From positions 1 through 11,693 of the forward strand of contig CAZCRE010000041.1 in assembly GCA_964501075.1 (NCBI GenBank): a stretch of 11,693 bases of DNA. Direction: 5' to 3'. Position numbers and translations under genes: made by a program. This DNA comes from CAZCRE01 sp964501075 (GTDB lineage Archaea > Thermoproteota > Bathyarchaeia > Bathyarchaeales > Bathycorpusculaceae). Below are positions 1 to 6,747 of this stretch, in pieces. A model generated the notes under the pieces. The model did no database searches. It was not told the DNA's origin and saw only the letters and a program-made list of their open reading frames with translations. Within the stretch, counting starts at the first letter, position 1. Each line of letters opens with the position of its first letter.

Positions 1-79
1 TGGATCCTTTGCTATCGATGACTTTCATTCCAATGAGCTTGTCTTTGGTTATGCTCTTTTCTTTTGACTGCTTGGCCAT
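1..79 (-). CDS. PRC-barrel domain protein, N-terminal fragment
   Basis: Only the first 26 codons lie in the window; the gene continues past the left edge. Reading leftward from ATG at 79 gives a lysine-rich start (MAKQSKEKS) followed by KLIGMKVIDSKGS. The pattern LIGxxVIDxxG is how PRC-barrel domains begin. PRC-barrel proteins are small beta-barrels; in archaea they are often stand-alone 80-100 residue proteins of poorly defined role, while others belong to RNA-processing or photosynthetic systems. It is divergent from the RDD gene, with about 170 bp between the starts. The family call rests on one short motif, so it is tentative; the start and frame are clearer. Confidence 0.55.
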   Translation of the reverse strand, partial: MAKQSKEKSITKDKLIGMKVIDSKGS

Positions 80-250
80 AATCTCATACTTCCGCATTAA
101 GATAACTTGCAATCGTTAATAAGCTTTAATGATTTTGAGTAGAACTGCAAGATGCAAAACAAACGCGTTTGACCCATTAGTGAGTATCTTTTTGCATGGA
201 CAGAAAGTAATAATAACAAGTCAAACTGAATTATGGGACGAGATGAAAAA

Positions 251-769
251 ATGTCGACAGGAAGTAGCACACAATTGGACTTCAATCATTGGCTAATGAG
301 ATTCTTTGCGTTCGTCATCGACAGCATCATAACTTACATTCCAGCATACATTATATACTTTGTAATTGCAGGGATCATCTGGCCTGCCTCGTCCTATTAT
401 GGATATTATTGGGGCGGAGCGCCATGGTGGGCGATGTATTCCCTGTGGCCCCTCCTCGCTGGTGTGATCCAAGTGCTCTACTTTGCGATCTTGGACGTTT
501 CTTGGGGTGCAACGGTAGGGAAGAGAATCTTGGGATTCCAAGTGCGGATGGTGAATGGCAGCAAAGTAACCTTTGACAAAGCATTTATCCGGAATATAAG
601 CAAGATATATGGGCTTTTCCTCTTTTTAGACTGGCTAATCGCAGTGGTTTCACCCGGAACTGACCCGCGCCAGAAATACACTGATCGCATCGCAGGAACA
701 ACAGTTGTTTCGGTAAAACAAGGACTTGCATCTGGCCCAGTACCTCCACCACCTCCGGCGCCAAGCTAA
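251..769 (+). CDS. RDD family membrane protein
   Basis: A small integral membrane protein of about 172 residues. Hydrophobic segments cover roughly residues 18-44, 60-83 and 119-135. The family is named for a conserved Arg and two Asp: here Arg and Asp in RFFAFVIDS near the N-terminus, and Asp in TDRIAGT near the C-terminus. The block GATVGKRILGFQV before the last membrane segment is also typical. The function of most RDD proteins is unknown; some are linked to ion transport. The C-terminus is a proline run (PPPPPAPS), unusual and probably disordered. I chose ATG at 251 because GAGATGA at 240-246 resembles a ribosome-binding site; ATG at 233 in the same frame would add six residues. The gene is monocistronic, ends at a terminator-like hairpin, and is convergent with aspS. 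Confidence 0.85.
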   Translation: MSTGSSTQLDFNHWLMRFFAFVIDSIITYIPAYIIYFVIAGIIWPASSYYGYYWGGAPWWAMYSLWPLLAGVIQVLYFAILDVSWGATVGKRILGFQVRMVNGSKVTFDKAFIRNISKIYGLFLFLDWLIAVVSPGTDPRQKYTDRIAGTTVVSVKQGLASGPVPPPPPAPS

Positions 770-777
770 CAGCCTCA

Positions 778-813
778 GGTTCCCTCTCAAGAGGAACCAA
801 AACATCCTTTTTT
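778..813 (+). terminator. Hairpin plus T-tract after RDD gene
   Basis: Nine bases after the RDD stop codon, 778-798 fold as GGTT/AACC and CCTC/GAGG arms with one bulged C and a TCAA loop. T6 follows at 808-813. This looks like an intrinsic terminator separating the rightward RDD gene from convergent aspS. Archaeal polymerase mainly needs the T-tract, so the hairpin's contribution is inferred. Confidence 0.6.
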
Positions 814-821
814 GATTCTAG

Positions 822-869
822 AAAAACACCAACAGCACAAATCAGCTTTCAACAGGATCCGGCTTGGAT
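822..869 (-). terminator. Possible terminator of aspS
   Basis: Just past the aspS stop (leftward) is a short inverted repeat GATCC/GGATC (about 856-869), then a T5 run on the minus strand at 826-822. The stem is short and lies far from the T-run, so this is weak. Confidence 0.25.
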
Positions 870-871
870 CT

Positions 872-2191
872 TCACGGAGTCAGTCTGAACTTGTCTCTTG
901 GATAGAACGTAACGTCTTTTATGTTCTTGTGCCCAGTAAGCATCATTGTCAACCTTTCCAAACCTATCGCCCAGCCCGCGTGCGGCGGCATCCCATAATC
1001 AAAAGCATCCAAGTGATACTTGAAAGACTCAGGATTAAGACCCTTCTCCTCTAGTCTCTTCACAAGAAGATCCTTGAACGCAATTCTTGTTCCACCAGAA
1101 ACCAGCTCCAGCCAACGCCACATCAGGTCAAAGCCTTCGCACACGTCAGGATTATCATCCCGTGGTTTGATGTAGAATGCCTTGGAATGAGTGGGCCAAT
1201 CGGTTATGAAGTAGAGACCCGGGTGAACCTTGCCCAGAGTCCTGCAAGCCTGTGTCGATATGTCCTCGCCCCATGGTATGTCTATGCCCTCATGCTTCAA
1301 GTCTCGGAGAGCATTATCATAGGTCAAGCGTTTGAATGGTACTTCTGGGATCTTCAGCTTGTACTTCAACAGCTCTAGCTCTCTTGAGCACTTCCCGTTG
1401 ACACCTTGGCAAACATGTTGCACGAGTTGCTCAAGCAGCTGCATCACGTCTTCTGCTGACGCAAATGCCTGTTCAATGTCTATTGACACGAACTCACTCA
1501 GGTGGCGACGTGTATGCGATTCCTCGGCCCTGAAGAATGGCCCGATCTCAAAGACTTTTTCAAGACTCATGACAAGCTGTTCCTTATACAATTGCGGACT
1601 CTGAGCGAGAAACGCCTTTCTGTCGAAGTAGCTGATCGAGAACAGCTCGGCTCCACCCTCAGTCGCGGAACCGATGATTCGCGGAGTGTGCACTTCTAGA
1701 AAGCCTCTTTCAAAAAGGAAATCGCGTATTGCTTCAACAGCCACATGCTGAATCTTGAAAGCTGCGATGTTTTCCTGTTGACACAGGTCTAGTGCTCTTG
1801 CATCCAATCTGACTTCTAGGTTTGCAGGTGTTCTTCCCGTAATATCGAGGGGAAGCTGTGGTGTAGCAGTGTTGAAGACTCGGATCTCCTTCGGAATTAC
1901 TTCGATCCCTCTGGGCGTCATGTTAGTCTTCTTGACCGCCCCTTTCACGCCTATGCTGTATCTTTTCTGCAATGTCTCTGCCTTCGAGAGCACTTCGCTG
2001 GCCGCCTTTTTCTTCAAGATTGTAATCTGAATGGTACCTTCTCGGTCCTGCAATATCACGAACCGCAAAGCCCCAAGATCGCGAACTTCCTGAACCCAGC
2101 CAAAAAGAGTGATCTCCTCGCCATCCATTTCGGGTTTTACATCAGCAGAATAATGGGTTCTGCGCCAATCGCCCAACGAGTCTAGCTCCAT
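872..2191 (-). CDS. aspS: Aspartyl-tRNA synthetase, archaeal type (likely non-discriminating)
   Basis: Class IIb enzyme that charges Asp onto tRNA-Asp using ATP. At 439 residues it has the archaeal/eukaryotic length and lacks the insert domain of bacterial AspRS. An N-terminal OB-fold anticodon-binding domain starts at RTHYS and includes GWVQEV. The catalytic core has motif 1 around GFLEVHTP, the family motif QSPQLYK (about 197-203), motif 2 FRAEESHTRRH (about 220) and motif 3 GLERL (about 410). The two positions that in Thermococcus AspRS (Trp26, Lys85) exclude tRNA-Asn are here Gln34 and Pro93. Pro at the second is typical of non-discriminating enzymes, which also make Asp-tRNA-Asn for amidation by GatCAB. 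ATG at 2191 has GGTG six bases upstream; an in-frame GTG at 2200 would add three residues. The gene starts 17 bp after the KH protein gene stops, so the two are probably co-transcribed. Confidence 0.95.
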   Translation of the reverse strand: MELDSLGDWRRTHYSADVKPEMDGEEITLFGWVQEVRDLGALRFVILQDREGTIQITILKKKAASEVLSKAETLQKRYSIGVKGAVKKTNMTPRGIEVIPKEIRVFNTATPQLPLDITGRTPANLEVRLDARALDLCQQENIAAFKIQHVAVEAIRDFLFERGFLEVHTPRIIGSATEGGAELFSISYFDRKAFLAQSPQLYKEQLVMSLEKVFEIGPFFRAEESHTRRHLSEFVSIDIEQAFASAEDVMQLLEQLVQHVCQGVNGKCSRELELLKYKLKIPEVPFKRLTYDNALRDLKHEGIDIPWGEDISTQACRTLGKVHPGLYFITDWPTHSKAFYIKPRDDNPDVCEGFDLMWRWLELVSGGTRIAFKDLLVKRLEEKGLNPESFKYHLDAFDYGMPPHAGWAIGLERLTMMLTGHKNIKDVTFYPRDKFRLTP

Positions 2192-2208
2192 ACTGGCCAC
2201 CGCCCAAT

Positions 2209-2718
2209 CTAATCTGCAAACTCCACGCGCAAAGTAATGTTGCGAACCTTAAGGGCAATCTCCTTTAAAGCCTTTAAATCAAAAGGCAACTGCGATGAGC
2301 GTCTTCTTCTCAAAATCGCCCTGGTCTCAGTGCTTCCATCAGGCAGCCAAATCGTGTTGATCGTCATTATGCTCAACGGAGCGAACAAATCCTCCAGGAA
2401 CTTTCGCTCATCACCACCGTGCTCTAACACACGAATGTTTCCACCAGTTTCCTCCCCCAAGGCTCTAATGATCTTGCCACCAAATCCCAGAAGTCTGGAA
2501 ACATCTCCAGGCCCAACAATCAAGGCCAAAGTCTTTCCCGCATCCACAGCCTTGTGAAAACAAACATTCTGAAGAGAAGGGTACTTTTCCTCCAATGACA
2601 GCAATAAACGAGCTATTTTCAGGTCTAGCTCACTTATTTCTCCAGACTTAAGCCTAGCTGAACACTTCTGGCACAGTATGCCACTCTTTAGACAGAAACT
2701 GCAAAGTGCCGTTTTCAC
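2209..2718 (-). CDS. Zinc-ribbon and KH domain protein, NusA-like
   Basis: Predicted RNA-binding protein of 169 residues. A small zinc finger comes first (Cys6, Cys9, Cys16, Cys19, CxxC...CxxC). A KH domain with a proper GxxG loop (GFGGK, residues 78-82) follows, and then the segment FLEDLFAP that in archaeal NusA joins KH1 to KH2. The remaining ~60 residues keep the spacing and pattern of a second KH but have no GxxG, so that copy looks degenerate. Archaeal NusA proper has two KH domains and no zinc finger, so this is a relative rather than NusA itself. The start is GTG at 2718, with GAGGGC ten bases upstream and an in-frame stop not far before it. It lies between alba and aspS on the same strand. 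A transcription or translation role is inferred; the RNA target is unknown. Confidence 0.75.
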   Translation of the reverse strand: MKTALCSFCLKSGILCQKCSARLKSGEISELDLKIARLLLSLEEKYPSLQNVCFHKAVDAGKTLALIVGPGDVSRLLGFGGKIIRALGEETGGNIRVLEHGGDERKFLEDLFAPLSIMTINTIWLPDGSTETRAILRRRRSSQLPFDLKALKEIALKVRNITLRVEFAD

Positions 2719-2790
2719 TTGTGGAAACGCCCTCTACGAGAAATAAAGGAGGGGCAGCGGAGCTCTGAAATTCCATAGGTAGATTCTACT

Positions 2791-3069
2791 CTAACGTTGT
2801 AGCGTTATTTCGACTGTACTGACGTTTGAAGGCGAGCCACCCTCTGTTCTGGCCGGCATTTGCTGTGTTCCAATGCCAATGCACTTGACTTTTACGTCTG
2901 GTAGGAACCTGCGTCTAACGACTTCAACGACATCAACTGCTAGACTTATGGATCTTCCTCGTGCCTTAACGTTTACTTCCTTTGCTCCGCCGTGAAAGAG
3001 GGTTATGCATGCCAGTACATAGTTCATTACCGGCTTGTTTCCGATTAACACTGCATTGCTTTCTGACAT
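2791..3069 (-). CDS. albA: DNA/RNA-binding protein Alba
   Basis: Alba is the abundant archaeal chromatin and RNA-binding protein. This 92-residue copy has the signature IGNKPVMNYVLA, KARGR, the VDVVEVVRRRFLPD helix and the C-terminal STVEITL strand, and matches the family's usual 90-100 residues. In Sulfolobus Alba the loop reads GKKP, where the first Lys (Lys16) is the acetylation-regulated residue; here it is Asn11, while the second Lys (Lys12) is kept. ATG at 3069 is chosen because GAGGCGG at 3076-3082 sits six bases upstream and homologues begin here; an in-frame ATG at 3096 would add nine residues. A TATA-like element lies at 3131-3141. It is divergent from the Lrp-like gene and upstream of the KH protein and aspS on the same strand. 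Confidence 0.93.
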   Translation of the reverse strand: MSESNAVLIGNKPVMNYVLACITLFHGGAKEVNVKARGRSISLAVDVVEVVRRRFLPDVKVKCIGIGTQQMPARTEGGSPSNVSTVEITLQR

Positions 3070-3130
3070 GTTGTTCCGCCTCACTCTATTTTCCATTTTT
3101 TTCTGTAGGCTTCATAAGCAATTTTCTCGG

Positions 3131-3141
3131 TAAATAAATAT
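3131..3141 (-). promoter_or_regulatory. TATA-like element for alba
   Basis: On the minus strand this reads ATATTTATTTA, about 62 bases before the alba ATG at 3069. Transcription starting about 25 bases downstream would give a leader of about 40 nt carrying the GAGGCGG ribosome-binding site. Sequence match only. Confidence 0.45.
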
Positions 3142-3212
3142 GTTACGGTTAGGGTTTTTGTCCAATATCATCCTGCAAGAAAATGCCGAGAGAATCAAGA
3201 AATGTGTTGCCA

Positions 3213-3225
3213 AATATTTAAATAA
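3213..3225 (+). promoter_or_regulatory. TATA-like element for the regulator-sucCD operon
   Basis: AATATTTAAATAA lies about 50-60 bases before the ATG at 3276 and is the most AT-rich TATA-like stretch in the divergent alba/regulator gap. Transcription starting about 25 bases downstream would give a leader of about 30 nt. Sequence match only. Confidence 0.5.
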
Positions 3226-3275
3226 CGCATACTATCGCAAAGCTAATCCTTGACAAATAGCAAACAGTGGGATTA

Positions 3276-3737
3276 ATGATGGAAACCCTGACAAGACGCT
3301 CCATGCAACTCCTAAAAATGCTTTACGACAGGGGCAAACCTATGACCAATTACAGCTTGCGAATAAGACAGGATGAGTTGGCAAGACAACTGGGAGTGAG
3401 CAGACAGGCATTGAACTCCCACTTGAGAAAGCTCAGAGACCTGAACTACATAAGAACTGGCAGGGGATTCATCGATGTCACTGAGAAAGGACTAAGCGGG
3501 CTCGGCGTTTCTTCATCTCCAGCATTCGTGTTCCTCAAAATATCACCTCTAAAAAGAATCAACGTTTATGACAGAATCATGAAACTCGATGTTCAAAGAG
3601 CTTTCAGAATAGCAGGCGACGTTGACGCGCTCTTAATAGTTGAACGAGAAAAACTCGATAGAATTTTGAAAGAGTTATATTCCATTGAAGGAATACAAGA
3701 CACAAAATCATACGTAACCATAGAAGCAATAAAGTGA
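3276..3737 (+). CDS. Lrp/AsnC-like winged-helix regulator
   Basis: A 153-residue transcriptional regulator. Residues ~25-70 form a winged helix-turn-helix (QDELARQLGVSRQALNSHLRKL, then a wing and TEKGL). Residues ~80-153 match a RAM/ligand-sensing domain: the strand AFVFLKI, the central GDVDALLIVE and the final SIEGIQDTKSYVTIE correspond to the usual G-hyd-D-hyd-hyd and 'I-x-G-hyd-x-x-T' patterns. The HTH is less typical of Lrp than the C-terminal half. GTG at 3267 and ATG at 3276 or 3279 are all in frame; the pair of ATGs preceded by GTGGGA is preferred. The stop is six bases before sucC, so it is almost certainly co-transcribed with sucCD. That arrangement suggests it senses a metabolite of that pathway or controls its own operon, which is inference. 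Confidence 0.75.
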   Translation: MMETLTRRSMQLLKMLYDRGKPMTNYSLRIRQDELARQLGVSRQALNSHLRKLRDLNYIRTGRGFIDVTEKGLSGLGVSSSPAFVFLKISPLKRINVYDRIMKLDVQRAFRIAGDVDALLIVEREKLDRILKELYSIEGIQDTKSYVTIEAIK

Positions 3738-3743
3738 ACCACA

Positions 3744-4895
3744 ATGAAGCTTTTTGAGTACGAAGCAAAAACCATGCTCGCCAAATACGGTATCCCAACG
3801 CCTCAAGGAGGATTAGCAACGAGCACAACCCAAGCAAGTGAAGTCGCCGCCAAACTTAAGCCACCATTCGCGGTCAAAGCCCAAGTCTTGGTCGCAGGAA
3901 GAGGAAAGGCAGGCGGCATACTCTTTGCCAACAGCGTTGAAGAAGCTGAAAAGGCCGCTTCGAAGCTCCTAAACATGCAGATAAAGGGAATACCTGTCAG
4001 AAGCATATGGGTTGAAGAGAAAATACAGATCAAGAGAGAACTTTACTTTGGAATAACAACCGACAGATCTAAACAGAGTTACGTCGCGGTCGCCTCTGCA
4101 GTTGGCGGAATGGAGATAGAAGAGATAGCCAAGAAAACTCCAGATAAAGTCATAAAAGTTCCAGTAAACCCTGAACTTGGTCTTCGCCCATTCCAAACCC
4201 GAGAGATCGCAAGAAAAATAGGTTATGCCGGCAACCAGATTTCTGAACTGGCAAGAATCTTGGAGAATCTATACAAAGTCGGTATGGACAATGACGCGGA
4301 ACTCATCGAAATGAACCCATTGGTAGAAACCAACGACGGAGAATTCATGGCTGTAGATGCACGGATAATAATAGATGATAACGCTTTGTTTCGGCACCAA
4401 GAGCTCAAGAAGAGACTCCTAGAAGGAGAGAGTGAACTCACTCCGCAGGAATTAGAGGCAATGAAAAACGACTTGGCCTACGTCAAATTAGACGGAAACG
4501 TAGGTGTCATAGGCAACGGAGCAGGCCTGGTCATGGCGACGTTAGACACGATTCAATACTACGGTGGAAAACCAGCCAACTTCTTGGACGTCGGCGGTGG
4601 AGCACCCTCAGAAAAGATAGCTTTGTCACTCAAAATAGTACTTTCAGACCCTAAGGTCAAAGCCCTCTTCATCAACATCCTAGGCGGAATAACACGCTGC
4701 GACGAAGTTGCCAAGGGAATCCTCGAAGCAAAAGAAAAAGTCGGAGTAACCAAACCGATGGTAATCAGGCTGGTAGGCACAAACGAGGAAGAAGGAAAGA
4801 AGATACTCACAGAAGCTGGGATACATGTGCTTGAAAGCATGGACGAGGCAGCCCAACGAGTCGTTGAGATTACAAACGGCAAAGGAGGCACCTAG
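3744..4895 (+). CDS. sucC: Succinyl-CoA synthetase, beta subunit
   Basis: With SucD it interconverts succinyl-CoA and succinate, coupled to phosphorylation of ADP or GDP. At 383 residues it is close to the E. coli subunit (388). The N-terminal ATP-grasp domain starts KLFEYEAKTMLAKYGIPTP and has the lid-region KAQVLVAGRGKAGGI. The C-terminal ligase domain shows GNGAGLVMATLD (about 256), FLDVGGGA (about 281) and ILGGITRCD (about 312). Separate alpha and beta subunits of these sizes distinguish it from ADP-forming acetyl-CoA synthetase, whose subunits are about 460 and 230 residues. Nucleotide preference cannot be read reliably. The ATG follows the regulator stop by six bases, and sucD follows directly. 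The pathway (TCA cycle, or a partial or reductive version) is not determined by this window. Confidence 0.97.
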   Translation: MKLFEYEAKTMLAKYGIPTPQGGLATSTTQASEVAAKLKPPFAVKAQVLVAGRGKAGGILFANSVEEAEKAASKLLNMQIKGIPVRSIWVEEKIQIKRELYFGITTDRSKQSYVAVASAVGGMEIEEIAKKTPDKVIKVPVNPELGLRPFQTREIARKIGYAGNQISELARILENLYKVGMDNDAELIEMNPLVETNDGEFMAVDARIIIDDNALFRHQELKKRLLEGESELTPQELEAMKNDLAYVKLDGNVGVIGNGAGLVMATLDTIQYYGGKPANFLDVGGGAPSEKIALSLKIVLSDPKVKALFINILGGITRCDEVAKGILEAKEKVGVTKPMVIRLVGTNEEEGKKILTEAGIHVLESMDEAAQRVVEITNGKGGT

Positions 4896-4897
4896 GT

Positions 4898-5773
4898 TTG
4901 GGAATAATAATAAACAAGAATACCCGTGCAATTGTACAAGGAATAACAGGGACCCAAGGAAGCTTCCACGCCAGATTGATGCTGGAATACGGCACAAAAA
5001 TCGTTGCAGGCACATCCCCAGGAAAAGGCGGAACTCAGACAAATGGCATCCCAATATATGAATCAGTTGAGGAAGCAAAAGAAAAACATTCACCAAACGC
5101 GTCAATAATCTTCGTGCCTGCGCCATTTGCAGTTGACGCAGCTTTGGAAGCGATTGAAAATGGCATAAGAACAATCGTGATAATAACCGAGCATATTCCA
5201 ATCAAAGACGCAATCGGCTTGATGGCATATGCAAAACAAACCCAGACAACGATAATCGGACCAAACACTCCTGGAATAATAACGCCGGGAGAATGCAAGC
5301 TTGGCATAATGCCAGCTCACATATTCAAGCAAGGCGGCGTCGGCATGGTTTCAAGAAGCGGGACTCTTACGTACGAAATCGCCGCAAGCCTGACCAGAAA
5401 GAAGCTTGGACAATCGACGTGTCTTGGTCTTGGCGGGGACCCGATCACGGGTCTGAACTTCATAGACGCACTGGAAATGTTTGAAGCTGACCCACTTACC
5501 AAGGCCGTGGTGTTGATAGGAGAAATCGGCGGCAACCTTGAGGAACTGGCTGCAAGATACGTTGCAGACAAGAAATATCCAAAACCAGTTGCCGCTTTCA
5601 TAGCAGGTAGATCAGCTCCACCTGGCAAGCGCATGGGTCACGCTGGGGCCATCGTGATGGGCAACGCTGGGACTGCGGAAAACAAGATGACCGCTCTCAG
5701 CGAAGCTGGCGTAAAGGTGGCTGAGAAACCTGGCGACGTGGCGGAGTTATTGGCAAATCTTGTTTCAACGTGA
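4898..5773 (+). CDS. sucD: Succinyl-CoA synthetase, alpha subunit
   Basis: The CoA-binding and phosphohistidine-carrying subunit, 291 residues against 289 in E. coli. The N-terminal Rossmann domain has GITGTQGSFHA and GTSPGKGG for CoA binding. IGPNTPGI lies in the middle, and GKRMGHAGAI carries His248, equivalent to the E. coli active-site His246 that is phosphorylated during turnover. Translation starts at TTG (4898), two bases past the sucC stop. A strong GGAGG at 4884-4888, inside the end of sucC, sets this start, and no better start codon exists nearby. The tight spacing implies translational coupling for equal subunit amounts. The frame is intact and all key residues are present. Confidence 0.97.
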   Translation: MGIIINKNTRAIVQGITGTQGSFHARLMLEYGTKIVAGTSPGKGGTQTNGIPIYESVEEAKEKHSPNASIIFVPAPFAVDAALEAIENGIRTIVIITEHIPIKDAIGLMAYAKQTQTTIIGPNTPGIITPGECKLGIMPAHIFKQGGVGMVSRSGTLTYEIAASLTRKKLGQSTCLGLGGDPITGLNFIDALEMFEADPLTKAVVLIGEIGGNLEELAARYVADKKYPKPVAAFIAGRSAPPGKRMGHAGAIVMGNAGTAENKMTALSEAGVKVAEKPGDVAELLANLVST

Positions 5774-5804
5774 AAGAAATCAGGACGTAGATTTCATCGT
5801 TGGC

Positions 5805-5818
5805 AAAAGGTATATTTG
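5805..5818 (+). promoter_or_regulatory. BRE/TATA promoter for L40e
   Basis: AAAAGG followed by TATATTTG resembles an archaeal BRE plus TATA box. It is about 50-60 bases before the L40e ATG, predicting a start near 5840 and a leader of about 30 nt with GAGG. It implies that L40e is not only read through from sucD. Confidence 0.6.
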
Positions 5819-5868
5819 ACACGGGAAGCATCTTGGGTTTTTGACCGTGGAAGATAGAGGCTGAGCAA

Positions 5869-6030
5869 ATGCCAATAATGGATCCGTTCAAGAAGGCTCT
5901 TGCACAGGAACATAGGCTGCACATGAAGATCTGCCGACATTGCGGTGCAAGGAACGCCTCATCAGCAGTGAAGTGCAGGAAATGTCGAAGCAAGAACCTG
6001 CGCTGGAAGAAGAGAGTAATCGTAAAGTGA
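5869..6030 (+). CDS. rpl40e: 50S ribosomal protein L40e
   Basis: A 53-residue zinc-binding ribosomal protein of the large subunit, found in archaea and eukaryotes (in eukaryotes fused to ubiquitin). The sequence has a CRHCGARN knuckle (Cys22, Cys25), then KCRKCRS (Cys36, Cys39), then the basic tail LRWKKRVIVK. This is the complete family layout: four Cys for one zinc, with a conserved leucine-arginine and lysine run after it. ATG at 5869 has GAGG at 5857-5860 eight bases upstream; ATG at 5878 is an alternative that would remove three residues. It lies 95 bp after sucD with its own TATA-like element, and is convergent with the DUF116 gene 16 bp away. It is easily missed because of its size. 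Confidence 0.93.
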   Translation: MPIMDPFKKALAQEHRLHMKICRHCGARNASSAVKCRKCRSKNLRWKKRVIVK

Positions 6031-6046
6031 TTTCTCATTTTTGTTG

Positions 6047-6661
6047 TCAGAGCGTCTTAGAAAGAGTTTCAATTTCGAAAACAGTGTTTGCGCAACCATT
6101 TTTTATTAGAGGAACAGCTTGGCAGGCGACCCCCATATTTTCCAGCAATTCGCCACTCAGCTTTGCCTCTTCTCCGCATGCAACTCCAAGGGCGCCCTCG
6201 TATCCCTTGCTTCTCAATATTTTAGGAATACAGGAACCACCTGGCACAACGTAGACATCATAGCCTTTTTTCTTGGCAATAGACGTTGCTCTATTGATCA
6301 AACAGTCTTCAGAACAAGCGGCGCAGATATAGGATGGAACAGTTGGGTCGAAGGTCGACCTGCAGTGGCTATCCATGTATTTCCTTGAACAGTGTGGCAG
6401 GAAAAGCGCTTTTTTCTTGACTCGATTGAATCTCTCTTTTTGCGTGATATTCTTCGCGTTCAAATCTATGAAATCCTGAAGAAGGGTCACCGCATCTGAC
6501 ACGCTAAGACCTGTAGCCTCTTGAATCTTGAACTTCCTTATCATGGCTTGCGCGGTCTTGCCAATTTTCTTGTGAATGCCCTTTTGATAGCTAACCCTAG
6601 CCATCTCTTCGAAGAAGAAGCGCGAAAGCTTTGATAGGTCAAACGTGAACCTGTAGGGCAT
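6047..6661 (-). CDS. DUF116 family cysteine-rich protein
   Basis: A 204-residue protein. The C-terminal half (from about 83) matches DUF116: KKALFLPHCSRKY, then Cys100, a CxxCxxxC cluster (Cys113, Cys116, Cys120), VVPGGSC (Cys144), GVACGEE (Cys162), Cys180 and NGC (Cys190). Nine cysteines in about 100 residues suggest an iron-sulfur cluster or other metal site; the CxxCxxxC spacing fits a [4Fe-4S] ligand set, but cluster binding is inferred. The N-terminal ~80 residues are helical and basic. No signal peptide or membrane segment is seen, so it is probably cytoplasmic. The biochemical function of DUF116 is unknown to me. The gene is monocistronic, divergent from the 129-residue unknown protein, and its TATA-like element is so close that the mRNA is probably nearly leaderless. 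Confidence 0.82.
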   Translation of the reverse strand: MPYRFTFDLSKLSRFFFEEMARVSYQKGIHKKIGKTAQAMIRKFKIQEATGLSVSDAVTLLQDFIDLNAKNITQKERFNRVKKKALFLPHCSRKYMDSHCRSTFDPTVPSYICAACSEDCLINRATSIAKKKGYDVYVVPGGSCIPKILRSKGYEGALGVACGEEAKLSGELLENMGVACQAVPLIKNGCANTVFEIETLSKTL

Positions 6662-6685
6662 AGCTGCATGTAAGCGAGGACAAAC

Positions 6686-6695
6686 CTTTAAAATT
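6686..6695 (-). promoter_or_regulatory. TATA-like element for DUF116 gene
   Basis: On the minus strand this reads AATTTTAAAG, centred about 29 bases before the ATG at 6661. That spacing places the transcript start at or within a few bases of the start codon, consistent with the absence of a Shine-Dalgarno site. Confidence 0.5.
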
Positions 6696-6747
6696 ACCTG
6701 TCATTAATAGTCAATTCAAATACAGAATTTGCGACGGAGGAACAGCA

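Noticed and set aside
4680..5201. 173-residue minus-strand open frame antisense to sucC/sucD
   Set aside because: It is the shadow of two certain genes; the sequence is Leu/Phe-rich with no recognisable domain and no ribosome-binding site.
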